From Rhodocyclaceae bacterium (GTDB lineage Bacteria > Pseudomonadota > Gammaproteobacteria > Burkholderiales > Rhodocyclaceae), in contig JAEUNJ010000235.1 in NCBI GenBank assembly GCA_016791145.1, positions 1 to 45,394 of the forward strand: DNA of 45,394 nucleotides. Reading direction: 5' to 3'. Below, piece by piece: positions 1 through 6,979 of this stretch. Both the position numbers and the translations under genes were made by a program. Each line of letters opens with the position of its first letter. Within the stretch, counting starts at the first letter, position 1. The notes beneath the pieces were generated by a model that did not search any database, was not told the DNA's origin, and worked only from the letters and a program-made list of their open reading frames with translations.

Positions 1-170
1 GCCCTGTCCTCCGCGATGGCGGCGCGCAGCCGCGCGATGGCCTCGGGCATCTGCTCGACGGTGATGACGCCCCGGTCGCCGGCCTCCTTGCCGATGAGCT
101 CCAGCAGACGCTTCGCCACCTCGCCGAACATCATGATGTCCGGCGCCGCCTCGGAACGGAAGACGAACAT
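1..170 (-). CDS. DUF1840 family protein (partial, C-terminus outside window)
   Basis: A reading frame begins with ATG at 170-168 and runs off the left edge after 56 codons. The visible protein starts MFVFRSEAAPDIMMFGEVAK and continues to an alanine/arginine-rich helix. The pattern of an initial beta strand, then 'PDIMMFGEVAKRLLELIG', then an acidic 'VEQMPEAIARLRAAI' segment resembles the small DUF1840 proteins of betaproteobacteria, whose function is unknown. Its ATG shares one base with the TGA of the upstream hydrolase (TGATG), so the two are probably translated together. The C-terminal half is missing, so the family call rests on the N-terminus only. Confidence 0.75.
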   Translation of the reverse strand, partial: MFVFRSEAAPDIMMFGEVAKRLLELIGKEAGDRGVITVEQMPEAIARLRAAIAEDR

Positions 171-970
171 CACAGCCCCTGCTCCCCCAGCCAGTCGGCG
201 ATGTGCTGGGCGGGCCGCCGCCAGTCCCGTTCCAGCATGAGCCCGTGGCCGAGGCCGGAGAATATCTGCGCCTCGACGCGGTAGGTGCGGGCCGTCATTT
301 CCACCAGGGAAACGGGAATCAGGTGGTCGAATTCGGCGCCGAGCACCAGCAGCGGCGCCCGGGTGACCCGGGATGGACGGGGCAGGTTGAACAGGGTCAT
401 GTCCCAGATGGCCCGGTGGGATTCGCGCTGGGACCAGCGGTAGAAGCGCTCCAGGTCTTCCACGTCCACCGGCTGGGCGAACAGGGCCTCGCGCAGGGAC
501 TCCATCCCGGCGCGCCCGCCGCCCATGATCCGGTTCAGGTCCGACAGCAGGCTGGGCTTGGTGAACATGAGCCCGAAGGCGGCCGACATCAATCCCTGGG
601 GAGGTACGGAACAGAGCAGCACGGCGCCGGCGGCAGGATGGGATTCCAGGTACTTCTGCACCACGAACCCGCCCATGGAATGGCCGATCAGCACCGGCGG
701 CGCGGGCAAGGTGGCCACCGCCTCGGCGACGTCCTTCACGTAATCGTTGATCGACAGGGTATCCAGCTTTTCGCGGCCCCGGCTGCGGCCGTGCCCGGAC
801 AGGCTCACGGCGTGGGCCGGATGCCCGGCGGCCGCGAAAAAGGGTAGGAAGTGCTCCTGAAAGCACCAGGCCCCGGTATAGGCGCCATGCACGAAGAGGA
901 GCGGCACGCCTTTCGGCTCGGCGGGCACCTCGGAGAGGATTTCCAGTCCTTCGTAACGGGGACGGCTCAT
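170..970 (-). CDS. alpha/beta hydrolase
   Basis: The product has 266 residues. An HG motif (FVHGAYTGAWCF, about residues 26-37) would form the oxyanion hole. The nucleophile elbow is GHSMGG, with Ser98. A late acidic residue lies in 'GAEFDHLIP' and the catalytic His in 'GLGHGLML' near the C-terminus, so the full Ser-Asp-His triad of the fold is present. No signal peptide is seen, so it is probably cytoplasmic. The substrate cannot be predicted; lipase, esterase or peroxidase-like members share these motifs. The ATG at 970-968 was chosen because the family-like sequence begins right after it and a GGGAAG lies just upstream. Longer upstream extensions are arginine/proline-rich and look non-coding. 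It overlaps the DUF1840 gene by one base. Confidence 0.88.
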   Translation of the reverse strand: MSRPRYEGLEILSEVPAEPKGVPLLFVHGAYTGAWCFQEHFLPFFAAAGHPAHAVSLSGHGRSRGREKLDTLSINDYVKDVAEAVATLPAPPVLIGHSMGGFVVQKYLESHPAAGAVLLCSVPPQGLMSAAFGLMFTKPSLLSDLNRIMGGGRAGMESLREALFAQPVDVEDLERFYRWSQRESHRAIWDMTLFNLPRPSRVTRAPLLVLGAEFDHLIPVSLVEMTARTYRVEAQIFSGLGHGLMLERDWRRPAQHIADWLGEQGL

Positions 971-1076
971 GGCACTTCCCGTCCGGCCGATGGACCCGGG
1001 GACGGCCGGTCGACAGTTCGCCGAAGCCCGGCTGCGTCCGCTTGTCCCTGCCTTGCGGTTCGACGGCGCGGGGCGC

Positions 1077-1694
1077 TCATGCGGGCACCGCCATGCCCCG
1101 TCGAACCGCGGGCCGCGCCGAGATCTCGTCGAACCATCGCCGCACGGACGGGTAGTCGGCCAGGTCCACCTCCTGCCACTCGTGGCGGGCAACCCACGGG
1201 TAGGTCGCCATGTCGGCAATGGAATACTCCTCGGCCAGGAAGGCATGGCGCGAGAGCTGGTCGTCCAGGACGCCGTAGAGGCGTGCCGTCTCCTTCCGGT
1301 AGCGGTCGATGGCGTACGGAACCTTCTCGGGGGCGAAGCGCAGGAAGTGGTGCGCCTGACCGAACATGGGACCGATCCCGCCCATCTGGAACATCAGCCA
1401 TTGCAGTGCCTTGTATTTGCCGCCGGTGGATTCGGGCAGGAAACGGCCGGACTTCCCGGCGAGATAGACCAGGATCGCCCCGGACTCGAAGAGCGCGAAG
1501 GGCTGGCCGTCCGGTCCTTCCGTATCGAGGATGGCGGGGATCTTGCCGTTCGGGTTCACGGCCCGGTACTCCGACTCGAATTGCTCGCCGTTGGAGATGT
1601 TCACGGGCCTGACCTCGTAGGGAAGGCCGCATTCCTCGAGCATGACGGAGACCTTGCGCCCGTTCGGGGTGCCCCAGGTGAAAAGCGTGATCAC
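1077..1694 (-). CDS. glutathione S-transferase family protein (Ure2p/YfcG-like)
   Basis: The product has 205 residues. The N-terminal thioredoxin-fold domain carries 'TWGTPNGRKVSVMLEE', the TPNGRK signature of the bacterial Ure2p/YfcG/YghU-like group. 'NPNGKIPAILD' (cis-Pro loop) and 'LFESGAILVYLA' (Glu-Ser glutathione-binding pair) follow. The helical C-terminal domain includes 'QWLMFQMGGIGPMFGQAHHF' and 'YSIADMATYPWV', the N-capping box of GSTs. It is a probable cytosolic glutathione-dependent disulfide reductase or transferase; the true substrate is unknown. The start is a GTG (1694-1692) with no clear Shine-Dalgarno. Family alignment at MITLFTW supports it. It is transcribed away from the DUF2905 gene, with 49 bp between the two starts. 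Confidence 0.9.
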   Translation of the reverse strand: MITLFTWGTPNGRKVSVMLEECGLPYEVRPVNISNGEQFESEYRAVNPNGKIPAILDTEGPDGQPFALFESGAILVYLAGKSGRFLPESTGGKYKALQWLMFQMGGIGPMFGQAHHFLRFAPEKVPYAIDRYRKETARLYGVLDDQLSRHAFLAEEYSIADMATYPWVARHEWQEVDLADYPSVRRWFDEISARPAVRRGMAVPA

Positions 1695-1714
1695 GGGGGA
1701 GGGCTTTCGCTATG

Positions 1715-1727
1715 ATGGACCGTCCAT
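1715..1727. promoter_or_regulatory. palindrome in divergent intergenic region (possible operator)
   Basis: ATGGAC-C-GTCCAT is a perfect 6-bp inverted repeat around one base. It lies in the 49-bp gap between the divergently transcribed GST and DUF2905 genes and overlaps a -10-like TATGAT (1711-1716) pointing to DUF2905. It could be an operator. Chance occurrence in a short palindrome cannot be excluded. Confidence 0.3.
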
Positions 1728-1743
1728 TTTAACGCCCGCAACG

Positions 1744-1941
1744 ATGACCAAGTGGTTGCTTGCCATTTTGCTGGTGGTCCTGGTGACGGGACTGCTCCAG
1801 CCGGCGCTCGCGCGCCGCTTCCGGCTCGGCCGGCTGCCGGGGGACCTGGCCTTCCGCTGGCGGGGCCGCACCTGGATCTTCCCCTTCGCCTCCGTCCTGC
1901 TCCTGTCGGCGCTGGCCTCGCTGATCCTGCGCTGGCTGTGA
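1744..1941 (+). CDS. DUF2905 family small membrane protein
   Basis: A 65-residue protein with two transmembrane segments (about residues 4-21 and 46-63). They are separated by a basic loop carrying 'RRFRLGRLPGDLAFR', the GRLPGD motif typical of DUF2905. Family members are short inner-membrane proteins of unknown role. Its length fits the family. ATG 1744 is preceded by 'cgcccgcaacg', with no strong Shine-Dalgarno. A -10-like TATGAT lies at 1711-1716. Confidence 0.85.
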   Translation: MTKWLLAILLVVLVTGLLQPALARRFRLGRLPGDLAFRWRGRTWIFPFASVLLLSALASLILRWL

Positions 1942-2242
1942 GCGGACTTCGGCGGCCCGCCATCGGATGCGCGCTCCGCCGCACCGGCGACGGGAATTCC
2001 GGGACGTCCGCCGGGGAAACGGCCATCCCTCACCGGCACCGTTCCGGCGGAACGGGATGCCTCTTGCTCGTCGCGCAGGCACGGGTCGGCGTTCCTGAAT
2101 TTCCCTGGTTTGGGACGGCCCGGCGGCGGGGCTCACACGGATGGCCGACTGTCCGGGCGCACGCTGACGGGATCGAAGGGGCCTCCCGGGCCCTGCCCAT
2201 TCCGAAGCAGTGGAAGCCCGCAACGGGTTTCCAGGGCCGGGT
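1942..2242. other. convergent intergenic region
   Basis: About 300 bases lie between the ends of DUF2905 and the priming glycosyltransferase. The open frames across it are low-complexity, arginine/proline-rich and have no recognisable domain. The only structure seen is a hairpin at 2212-2232, next to the glycosyltransferase stop codon. Confidence 0.6.
2212..2232 (-). terminator. terminator-like hairpin after the priming glycosyltransferase
   Basis: GGAAGCCCG-CAA-CGGGTTTCC forms a 9-bp stem with one G:T pair and a 3-base loop. It begins 10 bases past the stop of the minus-strand glycosyltransferase. No clear U-run follows on the minus strand, so it is an atypical intrinsic terminator or an mRNA-end stabilising hairpin. 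Confidence 0.4.
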
Positions 2243-3673
2243 TCAGTAGGCTCCCGTCTGCTTCAGGACGATGGGGACGGTCCTGGCGAGGATCTCCAGG
2301 TCTCCCAGGAAGCTCCGTGAATCGATGTAGTCCATGTCCAGCTGCATCCACTGCTCGAAGGACAACTGGCTGCGGCCGCTGATCTGCCAGAGGCAGGTGA
2401 TCCCGGGGCGCACGCTGAACCGGCGGCGCTGCCAGTCGATGGTGAACCCCTCGACGTCCCGCAGGGGCAGGGGCCGCGGCCCGACCAGGCTCATGGAGCC
2501 GACGAACACGTTGATCAGTTGCGGGAGCTCGTCGATGCTGGTCCGCCGCAGCACGCGGCCGACCCTTGTGATGCGCGGGTCATCCTTGATCTTGAACACC
2601 GGCCCACCGGCCTCGTTGAGGTGTTCCAGCTGACCGATCATCTCTTCGCTGCGGATGTGCATCGTGCGGAATTTGATGAGGCGAAAGGGCCTCTTGTTGA
2701 GGCCGACCCGCTCCTGGACGAAGAAGACGGGCCCGGGCGAATCGCGTTTGATCAGGAAGGCCACGACCAGGAAGAGCGGCAGCTGCACGACCAGCAGGAT
2801 CAGCGAGACGACGACGTCGAGCACCCGTTTCGAGATCCTGTAGAGGAGCGGCGCGGCGGAAGGGGCGACGGTGAATATGGGCCGGCCATTGACCCGATCC
2901 ACGTACTGCTTGCTGAACGCGGGAAGAAAGATGTCGAGCGGCAGGCGGACGAGGACGCCCTGTTCCTCGCATTGCCGGATGGCCACCGCCGTCGCATCGT
3001 AATGGGACCGCAGGGGCAGGGCCACGAAGACCTCGTCGACCACGTTGGCCGCCAGGACCTTGGGGAGAACTGGCAGGGACCCGAGGTACCGGAGACCGGT
3101 GCGTTCCTCCCATTCGCGGTTGGGCTCCGCGTCCACGTAGCCGAGGGCCCGGTAGCCGGCCGCGGCGTCCTTGATCAGGCCGAGCACGGCTTCGGCGCGG
3201 CTCCCGCTGCCCAGGATCAGCACGGCGCGCAGATTGCGCCCGTGGCGCCGCAACAGGACCAGCACCCGGTACAGCACCAGCCTGGAGGCCATGGTGAGCA
3301 CCGCGGCGAGCATCCAGGCGGTGAACGCGACCGCGAACGGAATCTCGCGAAGCTGGAACAGGACCGCCAGCCCCGCCGCAAAAAGCGAACCGAGGGCGCT
3401 GCCGTTCAGGATTTCGCGCACGTTCTGCGCGCTGGACAACCGGTGGGAACGGTACACGCCGCTCATCTTCATGGCCGCGTGCCATGCGATGGCGGCGGCG
3501 ACCAGCCATCCGAGAGTCCTGCCGGGCGCCTCCCGCATGATCGGCAGCGGATCCAGTCCGTGCGACTGGGCGGCGACCCAGAGCCCGAAGCCGAAGATCG
3601 CGACATCGCACAGCCACAGCCCGACCAGGACGAGGCCCCGACGCTCCTCGGCGCTGAACCTCGCCGTCACCAT
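2243..3673 (-). CDS. polyprenyl-phosphate hexose-1-phosphate transferase (GumD/WcaJ-type priming enzyme)
   Basis: The product has 476 residues. Four or five N-terminal transmembrane segments (about residues 13-150) are followed by a CoA-binding-like Rossmann segment, '[19 protein letters not shown]'. Another membrane stretch, '[22 protein letters not shown]', precedes the C-terminal bacterial sugar transferase domain. That domain has '[25 protein letters not shown]', '[26 protein letters not shown]' and '[14 protein letters not shown]', the conserved KFRTM, DELPQ and VGPRP blocks. Such enzymes move a hexose-1-phosphate (often glucose) from the UDP-sugar to undecaprenyl phosphate and start the repeat unit. 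The open frame extends upstream to 4006, but that part is arginine-rich. ATG 3673 precedes the first hydrophobic segment. It is transcribed away from the GumB-like gene. Confidence 0.92.
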   Translation of the reverse strand: MVTARFSAEERRGLVLVGLWLCDVAIFGFGLWVAAQSHGLDPLPIMREAPGRTLGWLVAAAIAWHAAMKMSGVYRSHRLSSAQNVREILNGSALGSLFAAGLAVLFQLREIPFAVAFTAWMLAAVLTMASRLVLYRVLVLLRRHGRNLRAVLILGSGSRAEAVLGLIKDAAAGYRALGYVDAEPNREWEERTGLRYLGSLPVLPKVLAANVVDEVFVALPLRSHYDATAVAIRQCEEQGVLVRLPLDIFLPAFSKQYVDRVNGRPIFTVAPSAAPLLYRISKRVLDVVVSLILLVVQLPLFLVVAFLIKRDSPGPVFFVQERVGLNKRPFRLIKFRTMHIRSEEMIGQLEHLNEAGGPVFKIKDDPRITRVGRVLRRTSIDELPQLINVFVGSMSLVGPRPLPLRDVEGFTIDWQRRRFSVRPGITCLWQISGRSQLSFEQWMQLDMDYIDSRSFLGDLEILARTVPIVLKQTGAY

Positions 3674-4069
3674 GGCCGACGCGAAACCCGGCCGCAGCCG
3701 CCCCGTTCGCGGCCACCCGGACGGGGACCACCGGAACCGCCGCGCCGCCGGGTGCCTTCCGGCCCATGCGCCAGCGACTCCCGCCGCACCCGCCGGCAGC
3801 CACGGTCGCCGACCTTCCGCCGCGATCCAAGTCGCGCGACGCCAAGGGGAGGCCCGTGTTCGCGGGGTCGGCACGGCCTGGCGAAACACCGTCTCACCGC
3901 CGCCAACATCGACCGGCAACTCAAAACGTCCACCGCGCCCGTCCTTCCTTCGATTCGACTCCCATACGCAGCCCGCGCCGACGCGGCAACCGCATGGACT
4001 CCGCACGCTACTGCACTCGCCGAAGGGCCGTCAATAGGCCGAACGGGCCATGTGGCACTCGCCTCCGCA

Positions 4070-4118
4070 CTCCGGACATTCCTTCCGGAGCGGCGCGCGC
4101 ATCCCCGGCCGCGCGCGC
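4070..4118. repeat. two adjacent perfect hairpins
   Basis: CTCCGGA (4070-4076) pairs perfectly with TCCGGAG (4084-4090) across 7 bases. Two bases later, GCGCGCGC (4093-4100) pairs with GCGCGCGC (4111-4118) across 10 bases. The second stem is simple-sequence GC, and its significance is less certain. Together they could be a leader-RNA structure for the minus-strand gene or a DNA-level control site. Confidence 0.45.
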
Positions 4119-4341
4119 AGGGGCCGCGCCACCGTCTCCGCACCCCATCACGAGGTAGCCGCTTTCGCCGCGCTCCGCCATACCGAGGGCAAGGACGGCC
4201 GGAGCGATGCGGGCCAGCGGAAATCCGGGCCTCGACGCAACGCGAGGGTACCCCGCGATGCGGCGACGGGTCGAATTCCGGGGTTCCCGGAAGGGTTGTT
4301 CACGCAACGCAATGCGGCAGGCGGCACCCGTTGGCGGCCCG

Positions 4342-4369
4342 TTGCCATCTCGTCGGGTGATGGCATAAT
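4342..4369 (+). promoter_or_regulatory. sigma-70-like promoter for the EPS export/CDP-sugar operon
   Basis: TTGCCA (4342-4347) matches five of six bases of the -35 consensus and CATAAT (4364-4369) five of six of the -10, with a 16-bp spacer. Transcription would start near 4376, about 35 bases before the GTG of the GumB-like gene. That gene has a GGAGG at 4398-4402. Confidence 0.6.
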
Positions 4370-4409
4370 CGACCGACGGCGCCACCCGTCGCCGACCGGA
4401 GGAACCAGT

Positions 4410-5168
4410 GTGAGAAAGGGCGTTGTGCCGAGATCTGCCGCCCGCCGTCTGACAGGCTATGCATTTCTGCTGGCCTGCGGCGTCGTGGTGCTGTCCGGTT
4501 GCGCAGGTTCCCGGACGAGTGCCGAACGGATCGCCGTCCCGCAGGCGGTGGTCAAGTCCTCGGTCCGCTTCCAGAAGGAATACGTCCTTGCGGCCGGTGA
4601 CCAGATCGAGGTGGCTGTCTGGCGCGTTCCGGAAGCGTCCCGTACTTTGATCATCCGGCCCGACGGCTTCATCACGCTGCCGATCGTCAATGATGTCCAG
4701 GCTGCGGGCCTGACGGCCCGGGAGCTTTCCGAGCGTTTGACCACGCAGTTCGCCACGCGCCTCGTGCGGCCGCAGGTGTCGGTGATCGCCATGCAGGTCC
4801 GCCAGCCCGTCGTCTATGTCGCTGGCGATGTCACGACGCCGATGACGGTTCCCCTGAGGACGGCCGGCACGGCAATGCAGGCCATCAGCGCGGCGGGGGG
4901 TGTCCGCCGCTCCGGGTCGGAAGGCGACGTGACCGTCATCCGCCTGGCCGAATCGGGATTCCTCGAGGCGATCCCGGTGGAAGGCGGGGCGGACGGCCAA
5001 CCGGGACCCTACATGGGCTTGGCCGCGATGCAGCTGCAACCGGACGACATCGTGTTCGTTCCCGAGCACGGGCGCAGCCAGGTCGTCCGCTTCCTCGATG
5101 ACATCGTTCTGAAACCCCTGCAGTTGATCCTGAACTACAAACTGATCCAGCAACTGAATTCCCCCTGA
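4410..5168 (+). CDS. polysaccharide export lipoprotein (GumB/Wza-like)
   Basis: The product has 252 residues. A basic, hydrophobic signal peptide ends in the lipobox LSGC, with Cys31 as the expected lipidated residue. A polysaccharide biosynthesis/export domain follows: 'YVLAAGDQIEVAVWRVPEASRTLIIRPDGFITLPIV'. SLBB-like repeats come next ('QPVVYVAGDVTTPMTVPLRTAGTAMQAISAAGG'). It should be an outer-membrane or periplasmic part of the export channel. At 252 residues it is much shorter than E. coli Wza and closer to GumB of xanthan systems. The start is GTG 4410, with GGAGG seven bases upstream (4398-4402). It appears to be first in an operon with the CDP-sugar genes. Confidence 0.9.
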   Translation: MRKGVVPRSAARRLTGYAFLLACGVVVLSGCAGSRTSAERIAVPQAVVKSSVRFQKEYVLAAGDQIEVAVWRVPEASRTLIIRPDGFITLPIVNDVQAAGLTARELSERLTTQFATRLVRPQVSVIAMQVRQPVVYVAGDVTTPMTVPLRTAGTAMQAISAAGGVRRSGSEGDVTVIRLAESGFLEAIPVEGGADGQPGPYMGLAAMQLQPDDIVFVPEHGRSQVVRFLDDIVLKPLQLILNYKLIQQLNSP

Positions 5169-5220
5169 CGGATCGCGGGATCGTCTGGGCCGGCCGGTGT
5201 TTCCACCCGATAGAAAGGAA

Positions 5221-5952
5221 ATGATGGAAGACGTCAAGGTGGTGATCCTTTGCGGCGGAAAGGGAACCCGGGCCTACCCGTTCACGGAGTACATGCCCAA
5301 GGTGATGATGCCGATCAACGGCACGCCCATCCTGGTGCACCTGATGAAGCTCTATGCCGCACAGGGCTTCAACAACTTCGTGCTCGCCGCCGGCCACCGC
5401 CAGGAGATGCTGCACGACTACTTCGCGGGCCGCTTCTCGGACTGGAAGATCAACATCGTCGACACCGGCGCCGACGCCGATACGGGGGACCGGATATTCC
5501 GGTGCGGCGCCCATGTCGGGGAGCGGTTCTTCGCCACCTATGGCGACGGTCTCGGGGACCTGGACCTGCACGAGTTGCTCGACTCGCATGTCCGGTCGGG
5601 CGGTCTCGCGACGCTGACGACGGTCCCCCTGCGGTCGCAGTACGGGCTGGTGGTGTTCGACGACGCGGGCCAGGTCCAGCGCTTCGAGGAGAAGCCGCTG
5701 GTGAAGGACTACTGGATCAATGCCGGTTTCTTCGTCTTCGAGAAGCAGGCGCTGCTGGAATGGAAGGGACATAACCTGGAACAGGACGTCCTCCCGGACT
5801 TTGCGCGCCGCGGTCGCCTGTTCGTCAACACCCATATCGGATTCTGGAAATCCATGGACACCAGCAAGGACCAGCAGGAACTCGAGAAACTTTGCGCGGG
5901 GGGGTTGCCGCCGTGGATCCATCCCTCCGCCCGGACAGGGGAGGGCGCATGA
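5221..5952 (+). CDS. rfbF: glucose-1-phosphate cytidylyltransferase-like nucleotidyltransferase
   Basis: The product has 243 residues. The N-terminal nucleotide-binding signature is 'VVILCGGKGTRAYPF'. The Lys of 'YMPKVMMPINGTPILVHLM' follows, then 'FFATYGDGLGDLDL' (metal-binding YGDG), 'RFEEKPLVKDYWINAGFFV' and 'GFWKSMDTSKDQ'. The FWxxMDT ending and YGDG are typical of RfbF, which makes CDP-glucose from glucose-1-phosphate and CTP. The stretch after the first Rossmann unit is shorter than in Salmonella RfbF, so another hexose-1-phosphate or NTP is possible. The next gene is an RfbG-like dehydratase, which supports the CDP-glucose call. The start is ATG 5221 or the adjacent ATG 5224; an AAAGGA lies at 5214-5219. 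The stop overlaps the next ATG (ATGA). Confidence 0.82.
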   Translation: MMEDVKVVILCGGKGTRAYPFTEYMPKVMMPINGTPILVHLMKLYAAQGFNNFVLAAGHRQEMLHDYFAGRFSDWKINIVDTGADADTGDRIFRCGAHVGERFFATYGDGLGDLDLHELLDSHVRSGGLATLTTVPLRSQYGLVVFDDAGQVQRFEEKPLVKDYWINAGFFVFEKQALLEWKGHNLEQDVLPDFARRGRLFVNTHIGFWKSMDTSKDQQELEKLCAGGLPPWIHPSARTGEGA

Positions 5953-6950
5953 TGGCGGGCGACGACTTCTGGCGCGGGCGTTCGGTCTTCGTGACCGGCG
6001 CGACCGGCCTGCTGGGCAGCTGGCTGGTGCCGGAACTCGTGCGGCGCGGGGCGGCGGTGGTGGCGCTCGTCCGGGACGGGTCGCCGCGAAGCCTCCTGGT
6101 CCGCGACGGCTGGCTCGATCGCGTGGAAACCGTGCGGGGCTCCCTGACGGACGAGGGGCTCGTTCGCCGCGCCCTCGCCGAGTATTCAGTGGAAACCGTC
6201 TTCCACCTCGGCGCCCAGACGCTCGTCGGCGTCGCCAAGGTGGACCCCGTGGGCACCCTCGAGGCCAACGTTCGCGGGACCTGGATGCTCCTGGAGGCCG
6301 CCCGCCAAACGAATGTGCGGCAGGTGCTCGTGGCCTCGTCGGACAAGGCCTACGGAGACTCGCCCGACCTTCCGTATCGCGAGAGCCATCCTCTCCAGGG
6401 CCGCTTTCCCTACGACTGCTCGAAAAGCTGCACTGACCTCATCACGACCATGTACGCGCGCACGTTCGGGCTGCCCGCCTGCATCGCCCGCTGCGGAAAC
6501 CTGTTCGGAGGCGGGGACCTGAATTTCAGCCGGCTGATCCCCGGCGTCATCGAGGCGACGCTGCACGACCGCCCCTTCCTGATCCGCAGCGACGGCAAGT
6601 TCGTCCGCGACTTCCTTTACGTGGAGGATGCGGCTTCGGCCTACATCCAGTTGGCGGAGAAGCTGGCCGCCGACGAGAAGCTCGCCGGCGAGGCATTCAA
6701 CTTCGGGCTGGAGCTTCGGCCCACGATGATCGAGATTACCGAGCGCGTCCTGTCCATCATGGGAAGGACAGACCTGCGACCGGTCATCCAGAACATCGCC
6801 TCCGCGGAAATCCGCGAGCAATTCCTCGATGCGACCAAGGCCAAGTCGGTTCTCGGCTGGTCGCCCAGGTTCGGAATGGACGAGGGCATCCGTCGCACGG
6901 TGGCCTGGTACAAGGATCACTTCTCGGCGGCGAGCGGCGTTCGCGAATAG
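5949..6950 (+). CDS. rfbG: CDP-glucose 4,6-dehydratase-like NAD-dependent epimerase/dehydratase
   Basis: This 333-residue extended SDR begins with the NAD-binding 'VFVTGATGLLGSWLV'. 'TVFHLGAQTLVGVAKVDPVGTLEANVRGTWMLLEAAR' follows; its HLGAQ and the neighbouring VDP are typical of sugar-nucleotide 4,6-dehydratases, RfbG especially. The catalytic set is in 'ASSDKAYGD' and 'PYDCSKSCTDL' (YxxxK). 'RCGNLFGGGDLNFSRLIPG' matches the RfbG substrate region. The product would be CDP-4-keto-6-deoxyglucose, the common precursor of 3,6-dideoxyhexoses and some amino or branched sugars. The gene overlaps rfbF by four bases; ATG 5952 is an alternative start. A strong Shine-Dalgarno for the next gene lies 6 bp before that gene's ATG. 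Confidence 0.87.
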   Translation: MMAGDDFWRGRSVFVTGATGLLGSWLVPELVRRGAAVVALVRDGSPRSLLVRDGWLDRVETVRGSLTDEGLVRRALAEYSVETVFHLGAQTLVGVAKVDPVGTLEANVRGTWMLLEAARQTNVRQVLVASSDKAYGDSPDLPYRESHPLQGRFPYDCSKSCTDLITTMYARTFGLPACIARCGNLFGGGDLNFSRLIPGVIEATLHDRPFLIRSDGKFVRDFLYVEDAASAYIQLAEKLAADEKLAGEAFNFGLELRPTMIEITERVLSIMGRTDLRPVIQNIASAEIREQFLDATKAKSVLGWSPRFGMDEGIRRTVAWYKDHFSAASGVRE

Positions 6951-6979
6951 CCAACCCAGCGGTCAGAAAGGAGCAGCCC

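Larger units (their letters stand above)
3674..4409. other. divergent regulatory/leader region of the EPS locus
   Basis: 736 bases separate the divergently transcribed priming transferase and export lipoprotein. The open frames here are arginine/proline-rich and match no family known to me. Two strong hairpins (4070-4090 and 4093-4118) and a good sigma-70-like promoter (4342-4369) are visible. I saw no tRNA and could not name a riboswitch. Promoters for the minus-strand gene probably also lie here but I could not place one. Confidence 0.6.

Noticed and set aside
3674..4006. N-terminal extension of the priming transferase to 4006
   Set aside because: The extra ~110 residues are Arg/Pro/Gly-rich with no hydrophobic segment. 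ATG 3673 sits just before the first membrane helix.
4052..4069. Sigma-54 promoter (TGGCAC followed by a -12 box)
   Set aside because: The -24 part TGGCAC fits, but the -12 position does not read TTGCA-like at the right spacing.
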